From the IMG/VR virus record IMGVR_UViG_3300045474_000007, positions 1 through 59,370 of that record: a stretch of 59,370 bases of DNA. One strand, 5' to 3'. This DNA comes from a virus. Positions 47,435-56,782 of this stretch are shown here, one piece after another. A model generated the notes under the pieces. That model saw nothing but the letters and a program-made list of their open reading frames with translations, had not been told where the DNA came from and made no database searches. The position numbers and the translations under genes are program-made. Numbering within the stretch: the first letter of the stretch is position 1; each line of letters begins with the position of its first letter.

Positions 47435-47515
47435 CTACCCCTAGTCACCCCTTAACCATCCCGTAGGGTGCGTTAAAAACGATCCTGGAGCGAAATACGG
47501 GGTGTTTCACAGGGC
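47435..47515 (-). repeat. Dispersed dyad element, copy E (inverted orientation)
   Basis: Plus strand ACCCCTAGTCACCCCTTAAC, GTGCGTTAAAAACGATCC, TGGAGCGAAATACGGGGTG. It is the reverse complement of the copy at 11947 with near identity in the core. Its end overlaps the stop of the minor tail protein gene. It fills the gap between two genes. Confidence 0.55.
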
Positions 47516-48127
47516 TTCTATGGCCTCCAAAGTCAGCCCGTAGAGCCGGGTAGTGGCTACGCTCCAGTCCATGATGTTATCCTTGAGCCGAAATACCCCT
47601 TTAGTCGCTGATAGTGTTAACGCCGCATTGTCCGAGGGGCTCTCGCGCAATCGTGGCCAGATGTCGAAAGCTATCTCTCCGCTGCTGTTGGAGCTGCCGT
47701 TAGTCAGAACCTTGTAAAGCCGCTGGGTAGTCCCGCTGCCGATTTGGATCCAATCCCCCGCCAGCAGCACACCGCTCGTGCTTACCGGCCACCCGTCCGT
47801 CACTAAGGTTTGCCCCGTCTGGCTTGCCCCTTTGACTAACGGAGTGCCGCCAGCCGAGCCCATCGGAGCCTTTAGGATAGAGTCCCCAAAAAGAAAGGTG
47901 CCCTGCATCCCGTTAAGACTCAGGAGCGCCGCAATCCACTGCTGGGCCTTTAGGTTCTCCATCGGCGGCAATTCGAACTTGACCGCCCAGGATTGCCCTT
48001 GTAGTGCCTGGACCTGCGAAGCAAACGTGAACGGGGAGCGCACCGAGGCCACTGCGGATACCGGCATCCACTCGGTATTGCGAGGGCCGGGCGATGAAGG
48101 GAGCGTGATCGGATAGCTTATAGCCAT
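47507..48127 (-). CDS. Minor tail protein
   Basis: 206 residues. Pattern: SPFTFASQVQALQGQSWAVKFELPPM (31-56), GTFLFGDSILKAPMGSAGGTPLVKGASQTGQTLVTDGWP, then GDWIQIGSGTTQRLYKVL and YGLTLEAIEAL. These are family hallmarks of a minor tail protein found in many phages near the tail tip. Likely a beta-rich distal tail subunit. Confidence 0.8.
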   Translation of the reverse strand: MAISYPITLPSSPGPRNTEWMPVSAVASVRSPFTFASQVQALQGQSWAVKFELPPMENLKAQQWIAALLSLNGMQGTFLFGDSILKAPMGSAGGTPLVKGASQTGQTLVTDGWPVSTSGVLLAGDWIQIGSGTTQRLYKVLTNGSSNSSGEIAFDIWPRLRESPSDNAALTLSATKGVFRLKDNIMDWSVATTRLYGLTLEAIEAL

Positions 48128-48132
48128 AAGTT

Positions 48133-48531
48133 TTACAGCTGCGCCGTTAGAAAGAAGCTGATCGCCGAGCGTCCCATAATAACATGCTCCATGCCATTAG
48201 GGATAAGCAGGCTCTTTCCTGCCGCTACATCTATATCGCTTACGGGGTTAAACACGACAACGGAGCCGTGAAAAACAAAGATCAACTGATCGTTCTCGTG
48301 CGCGTGCATGGCTCCGAACTTCTCACTGCTTTTCAGAGTAACGTACTCTACCGATAACGGATGCTGGCGGGCCGCGCTTATCTCTCCGCCTTTGTAGACA
48401 AGCCGACCGGCCCCTATTTCTATTCGCGAGAGATCCTGATCTCCCACTTCCACGTTATCGTGGGTCCTCGTGTCGTATTCCTGCCCTACATCTACAATCC
48501 TGCCGGTATTTTTTTCAACGTTTATAATCAC
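48133..48531 (-). CDS. Cupin-domain protein
   Basis: 132 residues. KFGAMHAHENDQLIFVFHGSVVVFN (about 71-95) and AGKSLLIPNGMEHVI (about 103-117) are the two cupin motifs: HxH with E then H. A metal-binding small-molecule or sugar enzyme, or a non-catalytic fibre component. ATGA-type overlap with the appendage gene upstream. Cupins among tail genes are unusual; a second one lies at 57194. Confidence 0.7.
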   Translation of the reverse strand: MIINVEKNTGRIVDVGQEYDTRTHDNVEVGDQDLSRIEIGAGRLVYKGGEISAARQHPLSVEYVTLKSSEKFGAMHAHENDQLIFVFHGSVVVFNPVSDIDVAAGKSLLIPNGMEHVIMGRSAISFFLTAQL

Positions 48532-49478
48532 GAGTATTTCACAATCCTTTGGGATGATACAGTAACGGAGTCAGACCCGTCCGCAAGCTCAATAGTGAAC
48601 GTAAAATCTTTGGCGCTGGTAGCATCCTTGGACGCCGACCCCGTTGCCATTCCGGGAGCTCCAACCGATGCGCTGTACGATCCGACCTTAAATTGGATAG
48701 TCGGATACACCACGATAAACCCTGTCTGAGCCCCCGCCGAGCCTTCGGACCGCAATCTGATCCAAATCTCCGCCAACCCTGTGCCACTGGAGCAAGCATT
48801 TGCTGGTAAAATAGCTATCTGAGCGAAGGTTACCCCGTCGTACTTGGCTCGCAGCGTGGCGCTCTTACCTATCCCTAAGCTTATGGCGGATAGACTAATA
48901 AAAAAGTCCATCCAGTTCTCAGTCCCCAGCATCCCCCCGGGAATTGTTTTCGTAGCCGCTGTAACAGTGGTTTCACTAGCGGTGCCGGTAACAGTCTGAT
49001 CTGTGGACAATTTAAGCTTTACGGCCACTCCAGAACTAGCGCCGCCTACGCGCTCATCGGTTATCATGGCGTTGGTAATGGCCGCACTGGACGTCTGTAA
49101 CAGGACTTGGCAAACCGGCGCCTTGTCATCGGTAATAGCCGGAGCGGCTGGGGTGGTAGCTTGAGTGCCGGTAATGATACTGGCAACCCCGGTTAGTTTA
49201 TCGATCACAATGCGATCAATGCGCGGGTGAGTGCTCGGAGCCGTAAACGGGCCAACCATCTGCTGGGCTATCTCCGTCAAGGTAATATCATTTAGAACGT
49301 TTCCAGCATCTAATAGAACATTCATGTCCGGCGTGGCCTTGGCGTGAGGCCCAAAACAGTCAGCGATCCGCTTGCCGACATGAATAGAATTGTCCAGAGC
49401 CGTCTTGTAAGAACTCCCATCCGCTGCCGTCTCAAAATCAGGATCAATCCAAGTTCCAACAGGTGTTACGCCAGCCAT
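48528..49478 (-). CDS. Tail appendage protein
   Basis: 316 residues. The first 160 residues are repetitive and helical-to-beta (HVGKRIADCFGPHAKATPDMNVLLDAG; PSTHPRIDRIVIDKLTGVASIITG), a pattern common in phage tail fibre adaptors. The C-terminal half is a beta sandwich (about 175-316). No signal peptide. Likely links fibres to the tail tip. Confidence 0.7.
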   Translation of the reverse strand: MAGVTPVGTWIDPDFETAADGSSYKTALDNSIHVGKRIADCFGPHAKATPDMNVLLDAGNVLNDITLTEIAQQMVGPFTAPSTHPRIDRIVIDKLTGVASIITGTQATTPAAPAITDDKAPVCQVLLQTSSAAITNAMITDERVGGASSGVAVKLKLSTDQTVTGTASETTVTAATKTIPGGMLGTENWMDFFISLSAISLGIGKSATLRAKYDGVTFAQIAILPANACSSGTGLAEIWIRLRSEGSAGAQTGFIVVYPTIQFKVGSYSASVGAPGMATGSASKDATSAKDFTFTIELADGSDSVTVSSQRIVKYS

Positions 49479-49706
49479 TTATTTTTTCTCCGGTTTCTTT
49501 TGATCCTCAATCTTCTTTTGCAACTGATCGCGCTGGGCTTTCATATCCCGCTCGATGTAGAACGACAGTTGCCGTTCCAGCTCAACCACGCGCAGCATAA
49601 GATCCAGCTTGTCGCGTTGCAGTTCCTCTATGCTCTGAGTCGCCTGTTGACCATACGCCGACGAGGCGAAAACAAATAGCGCGAGGATTACAACCCATGC
49701 TCTCAA
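49479..49706 (-). CDS. Exported or anchored coiled-coil protein, 75 aa
   Basis: TTG start (TTGA overlap with the upstream gene) with SD GGGGGAAGG. N-terminus MRAWVVILALFVFASSAYGQ is a signal peptide or anchor, followed by a charged coiled coil (EELQRDKLDLMLRVVELERQ) and a Lys-rich tail. This is the form of an inner spanin or a periplasmic coil. No outer spanin partner is obvious next to it. Confidence 0.6.
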   Translation of the reverse strand: MRAWVVILALFVFASSAYGQQATQSIEELQRDKLDLMLRVVELERQLSFYIERDMKAQRDQLQKKIEDQKKPEKK

Positions 49707-51424
49707 TTTGCCTTCCCCCACCGAATAGCCCCTTGGCCCATTCGCGCCCCTTGAGTGCCCATGCGCACTATGGTTTGAGCGGCGGGAGCCCCCGGCCCTA
49801 TAAGCTGGAATGCCAAGTCTCGCGCCGTTTGCGGTATCCAAGAGATTCCGCCGTTAGTCGTATAATAAGTGTTGCCGTTAGAGTAGGAGTTGGCCCCATC
49901 GCTATAAACCCAGCCGTAGCAACTGTTGGCCGTCATGTTGGCCACCGGCTTCATAACGTAGCCGTAAATTTTTCCGGGCGATAATGGGATATTTGGCAGG
50001 TCGATATGCCCGAAAGCATAGCCAATCGTTGAACGTGGTATATCTACTTGTGAGACCGTGTTGCCTGGAGCACCGCCATTGTCCTCTGCAACGATAATCC
50101 TTAAGTCCTGATTCGGTATGGGGCATGTCAGAGCTCCATCTGTCAGGCAAGGGGTTCCGTCCGCCGGCCCCTTACTGGTGATTATCCGTAGCGTGTGAAG
50201 GCCCATCTGTGCCGTGGTAAAAGTCTGATATTCCCAGTTGCCGCCGTTAACGTCGCAATATCCACCGAACTTGTCGTTAAGAGTAGACGCCATAAGATTG
50301 GCTGGGGTCGTAACCGTGGGGTCCGGTAATAGATCTAGCGTGTAGGTATCGTCGCAATTAAACGGCTGCGGGGTATCGCCGCTGAACGTTAGGGGAATCT
50401 CAAAGAAGTTAGCCCGCCCTTGGGTTGCCCAGCCGAACACCCCCGGGCTTACAGGGGGAACCAGACTCATATCTTGCCCACGCCAGCGATCAGACCAGTA
50501 CAGATAAACGTCACTGCCATTCACGTTTAGCCGAGCCACTCCGCGAACCTGCCCGCCGCAGGAGTTGCTATTAAGCGTAGCCCCTTGAGTCCAGGTGCCG
50601 AGCGGATTGGAAACGTCCACCGACATCAGCGTAGAGTCCGACCCTTGGCAGAATCCGCAGATACGTCCATACAGCATGTGAAGCTTAGAGCCTTTCTCAA
50701 ACAGGGAAGGCGACTCGTAGACGGTCGTTGAGGTTGGAAAGTCTCCGGTGCCGTCCTTTATCATATGAGCACTGCCGGTGACATTCTGATAATCGGAGGT
50801 AAGCTTCTGGATGTAGATATCCCAATGGCCAGAGCAACTGGTATAGGCGATATACGCATCCCCGTTACTGAGCCGAATTAAATTAAAGTCGCAATCGGCT
50901 TCGCTGCCTACCGAGGCAGCTGTCTGAACAACGAAACCCCGGTCTGGATAATCTGACGTAAATACTTGGAAGTGAGGGATCGAGTTAGAGAGAATCCATA
51001 GTACATATTTTTTGCTAGCTGCATTGTAGAGCACGTTCGGCTCATAACATCCAGCTCCGTAAGCCCCAATGCAGATGCTTTGCCACGTATTTTTAGAAGC
51101 GTCCACTCCAGCAGGGTCAAACAGTAATCCGTTGGGATACCACTTCTGGAAGTCTTTAGTTTTCCAACTCTTAAAACCGCAAAACGGAGTATCGTTGTGG
51201 CCCCACATACGCCCGCAGTTCTGGCTCGTTCCGTAGCGGTAGAACCACTGCGGATCGTTGGGGTCCTGAAACACCATGCCATCGTGGGCGTCCAAGGCAT
51301 CTCCGTAGATATCGAACCTGATAACGTGATTGCCCGCCGCATTAGGCCAGTTATTGCGGATGGTAACCGTTGCCTCTGCCGTAGATGCCAATAAAAATAG
51401 AGCAATTATAAGTTGCACAATCAT
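49703..51424 (-). CDS. Exported GH43-like beta-propeller protein
   Basis: 573 residues. Sec signal (MIVQLIIALFLLASTAEA, about 1-18). RFDIYGDALDAHDGMVFQ, WYRYGTSQNCGR-like and FCGFKSWKTKDFQKWYPNG, then GCYEPNVLYNAASKKYVLWIL, are motifs of five-bladed propeller glycosidases of the GH43 type. The first propeller spans about 40-340; a beta-sandwich domain follows (about 375-540). Likely cleaves or binds glycans outside the cytoplasm. A phage enzyme with a signal peptide would act in the envelope. Confidence 0.7.
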   Translation of the reverse strand: MIVQLIIALFLLASTAEATVTIRNNWPNAAGNHVIRFDIYGDALDAHDGMVFQDPNDPQWFYRYGTSQNCGRMWGHNDTPFCGFKSWKTKDFQKWYPNGLLFDPAGVDASKNTWQSICIGAYGAGCYEPNVLYNAASKKYVLWILSNSIPHFQVFTSDYPDRGFVVQTAASVGSEADCDFNLIRLSNGDAYIAYTSCSGHWDIYIQKLTSDYQNVTGSAHMIKDGTGDFPTSTTVYESPSLFEKGSKLHMLYGRICGFCQGSDSTLMSVDVSNPLGTWTQGATLNSNSCGGQVRGVARLNVNGSDVYLYWSDRWRGQDMSLVPPVSPGVFGWATQGRANFFEIPLTFSGDTPQPFNCDDTYTLDLLPDPTVTTPANLMASTLNDKFGGYCDVNGGNWEYQTFTTAQMGLHTLRIITSKGPADGTPCLTDGALTCPIPNQDLRIIVAEDNGGAPGNTVSQVDIPRSTIGYAFGHIDLPNIPLSPGKIYGYVMKPVANMTANSCYGWVYSDGANSYSNGNTYYTTNGGISWIPQTARDLAFQLIGPGAPAAQTIVRMGTQGARMGQGAIRWGKAN

Positions 51425-52563
51425 GGCGTTCCTCCGGTAACCGTATAAAACGCGCCTGGGTTCTTCTGGTTGTTGTACTCAGCTAATATCCAATCTGCGC
51501 TACGGGCTGAGTTGGAGATTTGCAGCTCGTCGAATTCCGCAGCCCACCATCCACTACCAGCGCAGTTAGTAGCGTCGCAGTGGGCCACATAGAGCCCATT
51601 GCCGAGAGTGTTGGAGTTAGTATTAGTCGAGGTTTGCACCTGAGTGCCGTTAAGGAATATTTTATGCTCTCCATTTGCATTGTTGTAGGTTAAGACGACA
51701 TAGGTCCACGCGCTCTCGTAGCTGGTATAATTCGTAGAAACCCGCCCGCCGTTACCGCTCCAACCGAAATCCCAGTACAGGACATGATCGATGTAAGGGG
51801 CATGAGTTAAAACCCGGTTTGGCGTATCAGCGCGATCTCCGACAATAAGGCTATAAACCCCCTTATCGCTCTGAGCTGGCGCGTTCTGCCACCACGCTAA
51901 AGTGATGCTCGTTGGTGGCGGAAAGGAAGTATTCTTGATGAATTTATTGGAGGCATTGAATGAGGCGGCGCCGCCTATCTGTCCGGTGGAAGCCGTTGTG
52001 TTGGAGTTGGTGAACGTGTACCCGCCCGCCGTAGAGTCTGCCAGGGACAACGACGCTCCGTTACCGAAGTGATAAACGGCAAGATAGTTGCTGTCCCAGA
52101 CAGCGGACTTATTTTCCTGGCTCGTGGTAATGATCGACTTGCCGTAGCACAGATAAAAAGTGGTGTCGGCCGTATGGGAAATGGTAGCTACTCGCGCCCA
52201 AAAATTAACTGCTCCGGTTGTGGCTGAATAAGAATCAATCTCGTGGTCTAGCTTTGTACCGGTACAGTCCGGATTGGGATAGAAAACTATGTCATAGCCG
52301 TTGGCGTTCGTAACATCCCCGCCGTTGCCAGTCGTTTTCAAATACGCATAGGTGCCGGAAAACAAGAAAGGGAAATTAGTAAGATCGGAGCTGCCGACTT
52401 GATTATGATCTATCGTGATAGTCTTAACCGCCGTAAACCCGTTATTGCCGCCACCGCTGCCGCCAGTTCCCGCATGGCCACCCATAATGCCGGGAAAGGC
52501 ATGGACGGAAGTAGCCCACAGGAGAATAACGAGAAGGAAAACTTTTCTTATAGAATTTGCCAT
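51421..52563 (-). CDS. Exported DUF2341 plus LamG protein
   Basis: 380 residues. Sec signal (MANSIRKVFLLVILLWATSV then HA, about 1-22). TITIDHNQVGSSDLTNFPFLF, GYDIVFYPNPDCTGTKLDHEID and NFWARVATISHTADTTFYLCYG match DUF2341. LamG follows (about 170-365; YESAWTYVVLTYNNANGEHKIFLNGT; FDELQISNSARSADWILAEY). These modules occur in bacterial surface proteins. GC-neutral; ATGA overlap with the propeller gene. Confidence 0.8.
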   Translation of the reverse strand: MANSIRKVFLLVILLWATSVHAFPGIMGGHAGTGGSGGGNNGFTAVKTITIDHNQVGSSDLTNFPFLFSGTYAYLKTTGNGGDVTNANGYDIVFYPNPDCTGTKLDHEIDSYSATTGAVNFWARVATISHTADTTFYLCYGKSIITTSQENKSAVWDSNYLAVYHFGNGASLSLADSTAGGYTFTNSNTTASTGQIGGAASFNASNKFIKNTSFPPPTSITLAWWQNAPAQSDKGVYSLIVGDRADTPNRVLTHAPYIDHVLYWDFGWSGNGGRVSTNYTSYESAWTYVVLTYNNANGEHKIFLNGTQVQTSTNTNSNTLGNGLYVAHCDATNCAGSGWWAAEFDELQISNSARSADWILAEYNNQKNPGAFYTVTGGTP

Positions 52564-53915
52564 GCTGAACCATCGTAGACTAAAGTTTTGATAACGCCGG
52601 TGGTGGCCGTGGTTACGGTACTCCCGCCCGAAGCTTTGATCGTTATCGTATTGGCTCCGCCGATGTGCTTAATCAAGAAAGCCTGTCCTAGAACTCCGCT
52701 TGGCAGTGTAACGTCCCGATCCGATCCGTTGGGATCAAAGAACTGATAACTGTTAGAGGACGTCGTTAATGTGGCGTTACTGGACATAGTTGTCTTGCTG
52801 GTAGGCACCGTTAATAGTCCGGTAAAAGCTGGCGTAGCAATAGTCTTGTTGCTTAACGTGTCCGAGGTGTCGCGCAAGACGGGAACCCCGCTAGCGTTCT
52901 GCCAAGTGATCATCTTAACTCCCGTAACGGATGACGTGTTGTGCTCCAGGTAATCAGTAGAACAGTCCCCATAGCAAAAAGTACCATCATCGCTCACGCT
53001 TAATTTATTCACCCACCCCGCGCCCGCCAAGTTTTGCTGGAGAAGGAATTGGGACGCTCCGGCGTTGGAAGTTACGTCAACGAATTGCCTCCACCATACA
53101 GTGCGCTCAGTTCCATTATTGGCCTTGCCTTCCCACAACACGGCATGCGAATCGCGGAACCCCGACGATCCTATGTTTGCCATGCCTAGAAAAACTTGAT
53201 TTGTCGGGCTTGTCGCGGAGGCTCCGAATACGTTGACGCCCTCAAAGATTGCATCGGTAGCCTGAAAATTACCACTGGAAAAAGTCGTCTTAGTGCCGTT
53301 AGTCGTGCATCCAGTAATACCGGCAAAGACACCAGCGTTGTTGTACTGGCACTGCGTCGTGCTGCCGCCGGGAATCCCAGGTGCGCCACTGCTGCCGCCG
53401 CTCGGGATAAACCCGTTATACGTGGTCCCGTTATAATCCAAATACGCAACGCTGATCGCGTTAGCGGCAAGATCCACTTGATTAGACCCGCCCGCCATGA
53501 ACTTAACCTCGCTTGGAAGGGTCACCGTGGCTTTGCCCGATCCGCTCTGGGTAAAAATGAGATGGTAGCGCATGCCGACTACGGGGTTGGCAAACGTAAA
53601 TGTCGTGCTCCCCGTAAGCGTCATCGTTTGAGTGATGCCGTTATTCCAATCCAGCGCCTTAGTGCCGTTAACGTTCCCCACGTCGTAGGTTAGATTGGAA
53701 AAAACGTGGCACTCATTCCAGTTGCTGGGATTGATAAGCGTAGGATCGGAGGAGTCAGAGCGCGAACTGGTAAAGGCGTGTTTTATACAAGGAGCCGTTG
53801 TCGCCCCGTAACCGTCCACAGATAACAGAATAGCTAGTACCCCACCAACCAGCCAGGAAAGTGCGTTAAAAGCCATTCTTGGCCCAAATACGGGGCATCT
53901 TGAAGGGTGTTTCAT
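52548..53915 (-). CDS. Exported tail-fibre-like protein
   Basis: 455 residues as read from the ATG at 53915 (SD AGGAG). A signal-like hydrophobic segment (SWLVGGVLAILLSVDGYGAT) lies at about 18-40, so the mature protein starts near 40. Beta-rich body with YHLIFTQSGSGKATVTLPS and a C-terminal fibre-tip pattern (SNSYQFFDPNGSDRDVTLPS; AFLIKHIGGANTITIKASGG). The first 13 codons coincide with dyad element F; an internal ATG at 53876 is another possible start. Confidence 0.65.
   Translation of the reverse strand: MKHPSRCPVFGPRMAFNALSWLVGGVLAILLSVDGYGATTAPCIKHAFTSSRSDSSDPTLINPSNWNECHVFSNLTYDVGNVNGTKALDWNNGITQTMTLTGSTTFTFANPVVGMRYHLIFTQSGSGKATVTLPSEVKFMAGGSNQVDLAANAISVAYLDYNGTTYNGFIPSGGSSGAPGIPGGSTTQCQYNNAGVFAGITGCTTNGTKTTFSSGNFQATDAIFEGVNVFGASATSPTNQVFLGMANIGSSGFRDSHAVLWEGKANNGTERTVWWRQFVDVTSNAGASQFLLQQNLAGAGWVNKLSVSDDGTFCYGDCSTDYLEHNTSSVTGVKMITWQNASGVPVLRDTSDTLSNKTIATPAFTGLLTVPTSKTTMSSNATLTTSSNSYQFFDPNGSDRDVTLPSGVLGQAFLIKHIGGANTITIKASGGSTVTTATTGVIKTLVYDGSAWQIL
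53836..53915 (-). repeat. Dispersed dyad element, copy F (inverted orientation)
   Basis: Plus strand GTGCGTTAAAAGCCATTCTT, GGCCCAAATACGGGGCATC, TTGAAGGGTG. Shares GTGCGTTAAAA and AAATACGGGG with copy E. GCC/GGC and GCCC/GGGC short inverted repeats occur. It lies within the first codons of the exported fibre gene. Confidence 0.45.
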
Positions 53916-53923
53916 GCTTGCTC

Positions 53924-56782
53924 CTATACGCCTACTGCCTGCCAGTCGAATATTCCATCGACCGTATCGGCATTTCGATCAAACGCAATCCACGTAAACT
54001 GAGTCGTGCGCACCTCGCTAAACGAAACCGTCTTAACTCCTCCTCCTCGATATCCCCAACTCATAGACGGCGATAGATGATACCGCTGATCAAACACCAC
54101 ATCCTGGCCGCCTGCCGGAAGCACAACAGCCGTTCCTTTCTGTTCTACCCGTTTTTTGTCGATAACAACATCGAAGCTCTTTAGGGTGCCGCAGGAAGTC
54201 GGTGTGAAAGTGAACTGAATGCGGTGTTTAAAGAACCGCCCCTCAGCTGATACATCGCGCACTATTTTTTTCCATCCGGTGTACTCTTCCGCCGTGTTGA
54301 ACCGCGCTGTAGAAAACGCCCCGGGATAGAATGCGCCAGGATCGAACCCGCCAGAGAACCCGCCAGCATTAAGCCCGGTGCGAAAGTCGTATAGCTTAAT
54401 GACTCCAACCGCATTTATGATTCCCGGGCCTACGGAAAAGCTGGTTAGGATATACGTGCGCACGAGGTCTACAAAGTCTATATCTACTTCGTTGCTCTCA
54501 AAGTAAGCGTCCGGCACCGGGTCTACTACGAACGTGTTGAACAAATCGAAATTGTTTTCGTTAGCTGGCGTCCTGTCCTGCGGGTTCATGTGGCCCGTCC
54601 ATGGGTTAAAGACTAATCCATGAGCCGTCCCCTTGCTCCAATCCCACTCTCCCTTTATTTCGGATATCGCCTCGTATCCGATCCGGTCAACTAGGTCGCT
54701 TACTACTGCTGAAACGAACGGGTTGAAAAGGTGTGTATCCGGCGAGGGATCCATCGGCACTTCGTCAGTTGCCGGGTTAAAGTCATAGATGGCCGCATTC
54801 GTTTCCCGCAGGTCCATAGCGATGCCAAGCCCAGGAGTATCCCCTTGTCCCACCTGGGTAAACTGCCAACTAATAACCTCAAACGCTTTATCTATCCACC
54901 CTAGCCCATCATCGTTTAGATAAACCACATCCCCTGCCCTTACCCGTAGGCCCGCTAGAGTAACCACAATGGAGCACGATACCTGCTCCCGATTGCGTAG
55001 CAGATGCATAAACGCGGTGCGCTGAGCCATGCTGGAGGAAGTTGTAAACGGTAGTTCTATATCCTGCCAAATCTTATCGCCTCCGTCCTCGCTAACGAAC
55101 GTGGCATTAGTAATCGGCGGGAAGTCTGCCGACTGCCAAAGATTCTTAGGAGAGATGAATGTGCCGCGAACCGAGTTAAATAAATCCCGGCGGCTTCGCC
55201 TCGCTTGAACTTTTAAACTATCAACGTAGTCATTAGGGCCGAACGATACCGTTGGGGTTTCGTAGCCAGCCGCACGAATTAACCACTTACCGCCCGAATA
55301 GGCGCAGGTGCCGACAAGCGAAGTAAGCAAATCCTCAAATACTTCTCGCGGCGGTTGATCGCTAAAGATTAAACCGTTGGCCTCGTATTTCTTTTCGCTG
55401 CCGAGAACCGAATCATCGTCTACCCATACAGCTCCTGTAATAGTGCCGTCGTGAATCTGAACGGAGTCCTCCGCTCGTAGCCCCACTTTTTCGTCAAGCT
55501 TCCAATATCCTTCTAGGTTGTCCTCCCGGCCGACTAAACTCTTATAAGCGTAAGCTGAAATGCTAACCGCTGCTCGCGGCTCCGACCATAAGCGAACATC
55601 CTGAATGCGCCCTTCGAACGCTCTGCCGATCTTAAGGTTAGCTGCCGAGCTCGCCAGGGTTCCCGTAACCCCGCTAGCCGTGTTGGATAGAACTCCGTCA
55701 ACGTAAATCTTTTTAGTGCCAGCTACTGAGTCCCACACCGCCGCGATATGAGTCCATGTGTCAACTGCTAACTCGCTACCTGTATCCAACGTGACGTTAG
55801 ATAGCCCGCGAGTAATAAACCGCACCTTATCCTGCTCTACCTGGAGTGCCCACCCAGCCGCGCCCGTATCTTTCTCCAAAACTCCCATACCGGCTACGGT
55901 AACAACCCCAGGGCTAACCCTGGCTTCAATCGTTACGTCGCCAACAAGATCCAGCACCGTCCCCATGTCGATTACGTTGGAAACCCCGTCAAACTCCAGC
56001 GTCTGACCGGCCATGATAGCCACATCCTCATCGCAAGCGTTAGCCGCGTCAATCAGCAAGTCTGTGTCGATCTCTGTTGTGTAAGGGGCGTCCAGCCCGT
56101 AAATGGGATGGTTTAGCCAATGAGCCACGGCTAGAGCCGCATTGGGGCTATACTCTGTAGAGCTGTCGCGAGGATCGAAAAGCTTTGCCCCTCGAATAAC
56201 AAACGTAGGAGAAGGAATCTTGTCAAACACATCCCCATTGAAAAAAAACTTAAACACCACGTGAGCGATCCCCTGCAATCTATCGCTCGCCATATATCCG
56301 GGAAAGTTGCCTATTAACAGGGACGATGCTGTTTGATCCTCTGTTCCTAGATGTTTCTCGAATTCCACCCAACCTTTGAACTTAGGTTGGACAACCCCGA
56401 ACTGGTCAATCATCAACTCGTCATAGTTGTAAATTTCATCTATCGCTTCCACCTCGTGACCCGCTACGATAACTCCCATCATAAGTTCCATGTCGCTGTT
56501 AACGCTATCGTAGAAATGAAGCACCCCACCGCGCTTAACTCGGCCAAATATCATATCGCGGGGGTGGGCGGGTTCTTTAACTGTAGATTGTAAATCTTGT
56601 CGCCTGTTACTAATAGCTCTCTTATCCGGCTTGGACTTCAGTAGGGCGCTTACTCCCATGGAAATAGCCATTGAGAGAACCATCGCAATGACATTGGCAA
56701 TTATCGTTGCTACGGTTTCTGCAACTCCTGCGGCAACCAGAGCGGCTGTTATGGCCGGAATAATCGCAGGCATATCACCCAA
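53924..56782 (-). CDS. Tail tip (J-like) protein with inserted LamG domain
   Basis: 952 residues. N-terminal hydrophobic/glycine-poor segment (10-50), then KEPAHPRDMIFGRVKRGGVLHF and HPIYGL, a layout typical of J-type host-contact proteins. At about 257-455 a LamG domain (QTLEFDGVSNVIDMG, WTHIAAVWDSVAGTKKIYVDG, GRIQDVRLWSEPR) is inserted between ANACDEDVA and KKYEANGLIFSDQPPRE, which are contiguous in ordinary J proteins. The second half continues the J fold with fibronectin-like regions. It is the likely main receptor contact. Confidence 0.85.
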   Translation of the reverse strand: MGDMPAIIPAITAALVAAGVAETVATIIANVIAMVLSMAISMGVSALLKSKPDKRAISNRRQDLQSTVKEPAHPRDMIFGRVKRGGVLHFYDSVNSDMELMMGVIVAGHEVEAIDEIYNYDELMIDQFGVVQPKFKGWVEFEKHLGTEDQTASSLLIGNFPGYMASDRLQGIAHVVFKFFFNGDVFDKIPSPTFVIRGAKLFDPRDSSTEYSPNAALAVAHWLNHPIYGLDAPYTTEIDTDLLIDAANACDEDVAIMAGQTLEFDGVSNVIDMGTVLDLVGDVTIEARVSPGVVTVAGMGVLEKDTGAAGWALQVEQDKVRFITRGLSNVTLDTGSELAVDTWTHIAAVWDSVAGTKKIYVDGVLSNTASGVTGTLASSAANLKIGRAFEGRIQDVRLWSEPRAAVSISAYAYKSLVGREDNLEGYWKLDEKVGLRAEDSVQIHDGTITGAVWVDDDSVLGSEKKYEANGLIFSDQPPREVFEDLLTSLVGTCAYSGGKWLIRAAGYETPTVSFGPNDYVDSLKVQARRSRRDLFNSVRGTFISPKNLWQSADFPPITNATFVSEDGGDKIWQDIELPFTTSSSMAQRTAFMHLLRNREQVSCSIVVTLAGLRVRAGDVVYLNDDGLGWIDKAFEVISWQFTQVGQGDTPGLGIAMDLRETNAAIYDFNPATDEVPMDPSPDTHLFNPFVSAVVSDLVDRIGYEAISEIKGEWDWSKGTAHGLVFNPWTGHMNPQDRTPANENNFDLFNTFVVDPVPDAYFESNEVDIDFVDLVRTYILTSFSVGPGIINAVGVIKLYDFRTGLNAGGFSGGFDPGAFYPGAFSTARFNTAEEYTGWKKIVRDVSAEGRFFKHRIQFTFTPTSCGTLKSFDVVIDKKRVEQKGTAVVLPAGGQDVVFDQRYHLSPSMSWGYRGGGVKTVSFSEVRTTQFTWIAFDRNADTVDGIFDWQAVGV

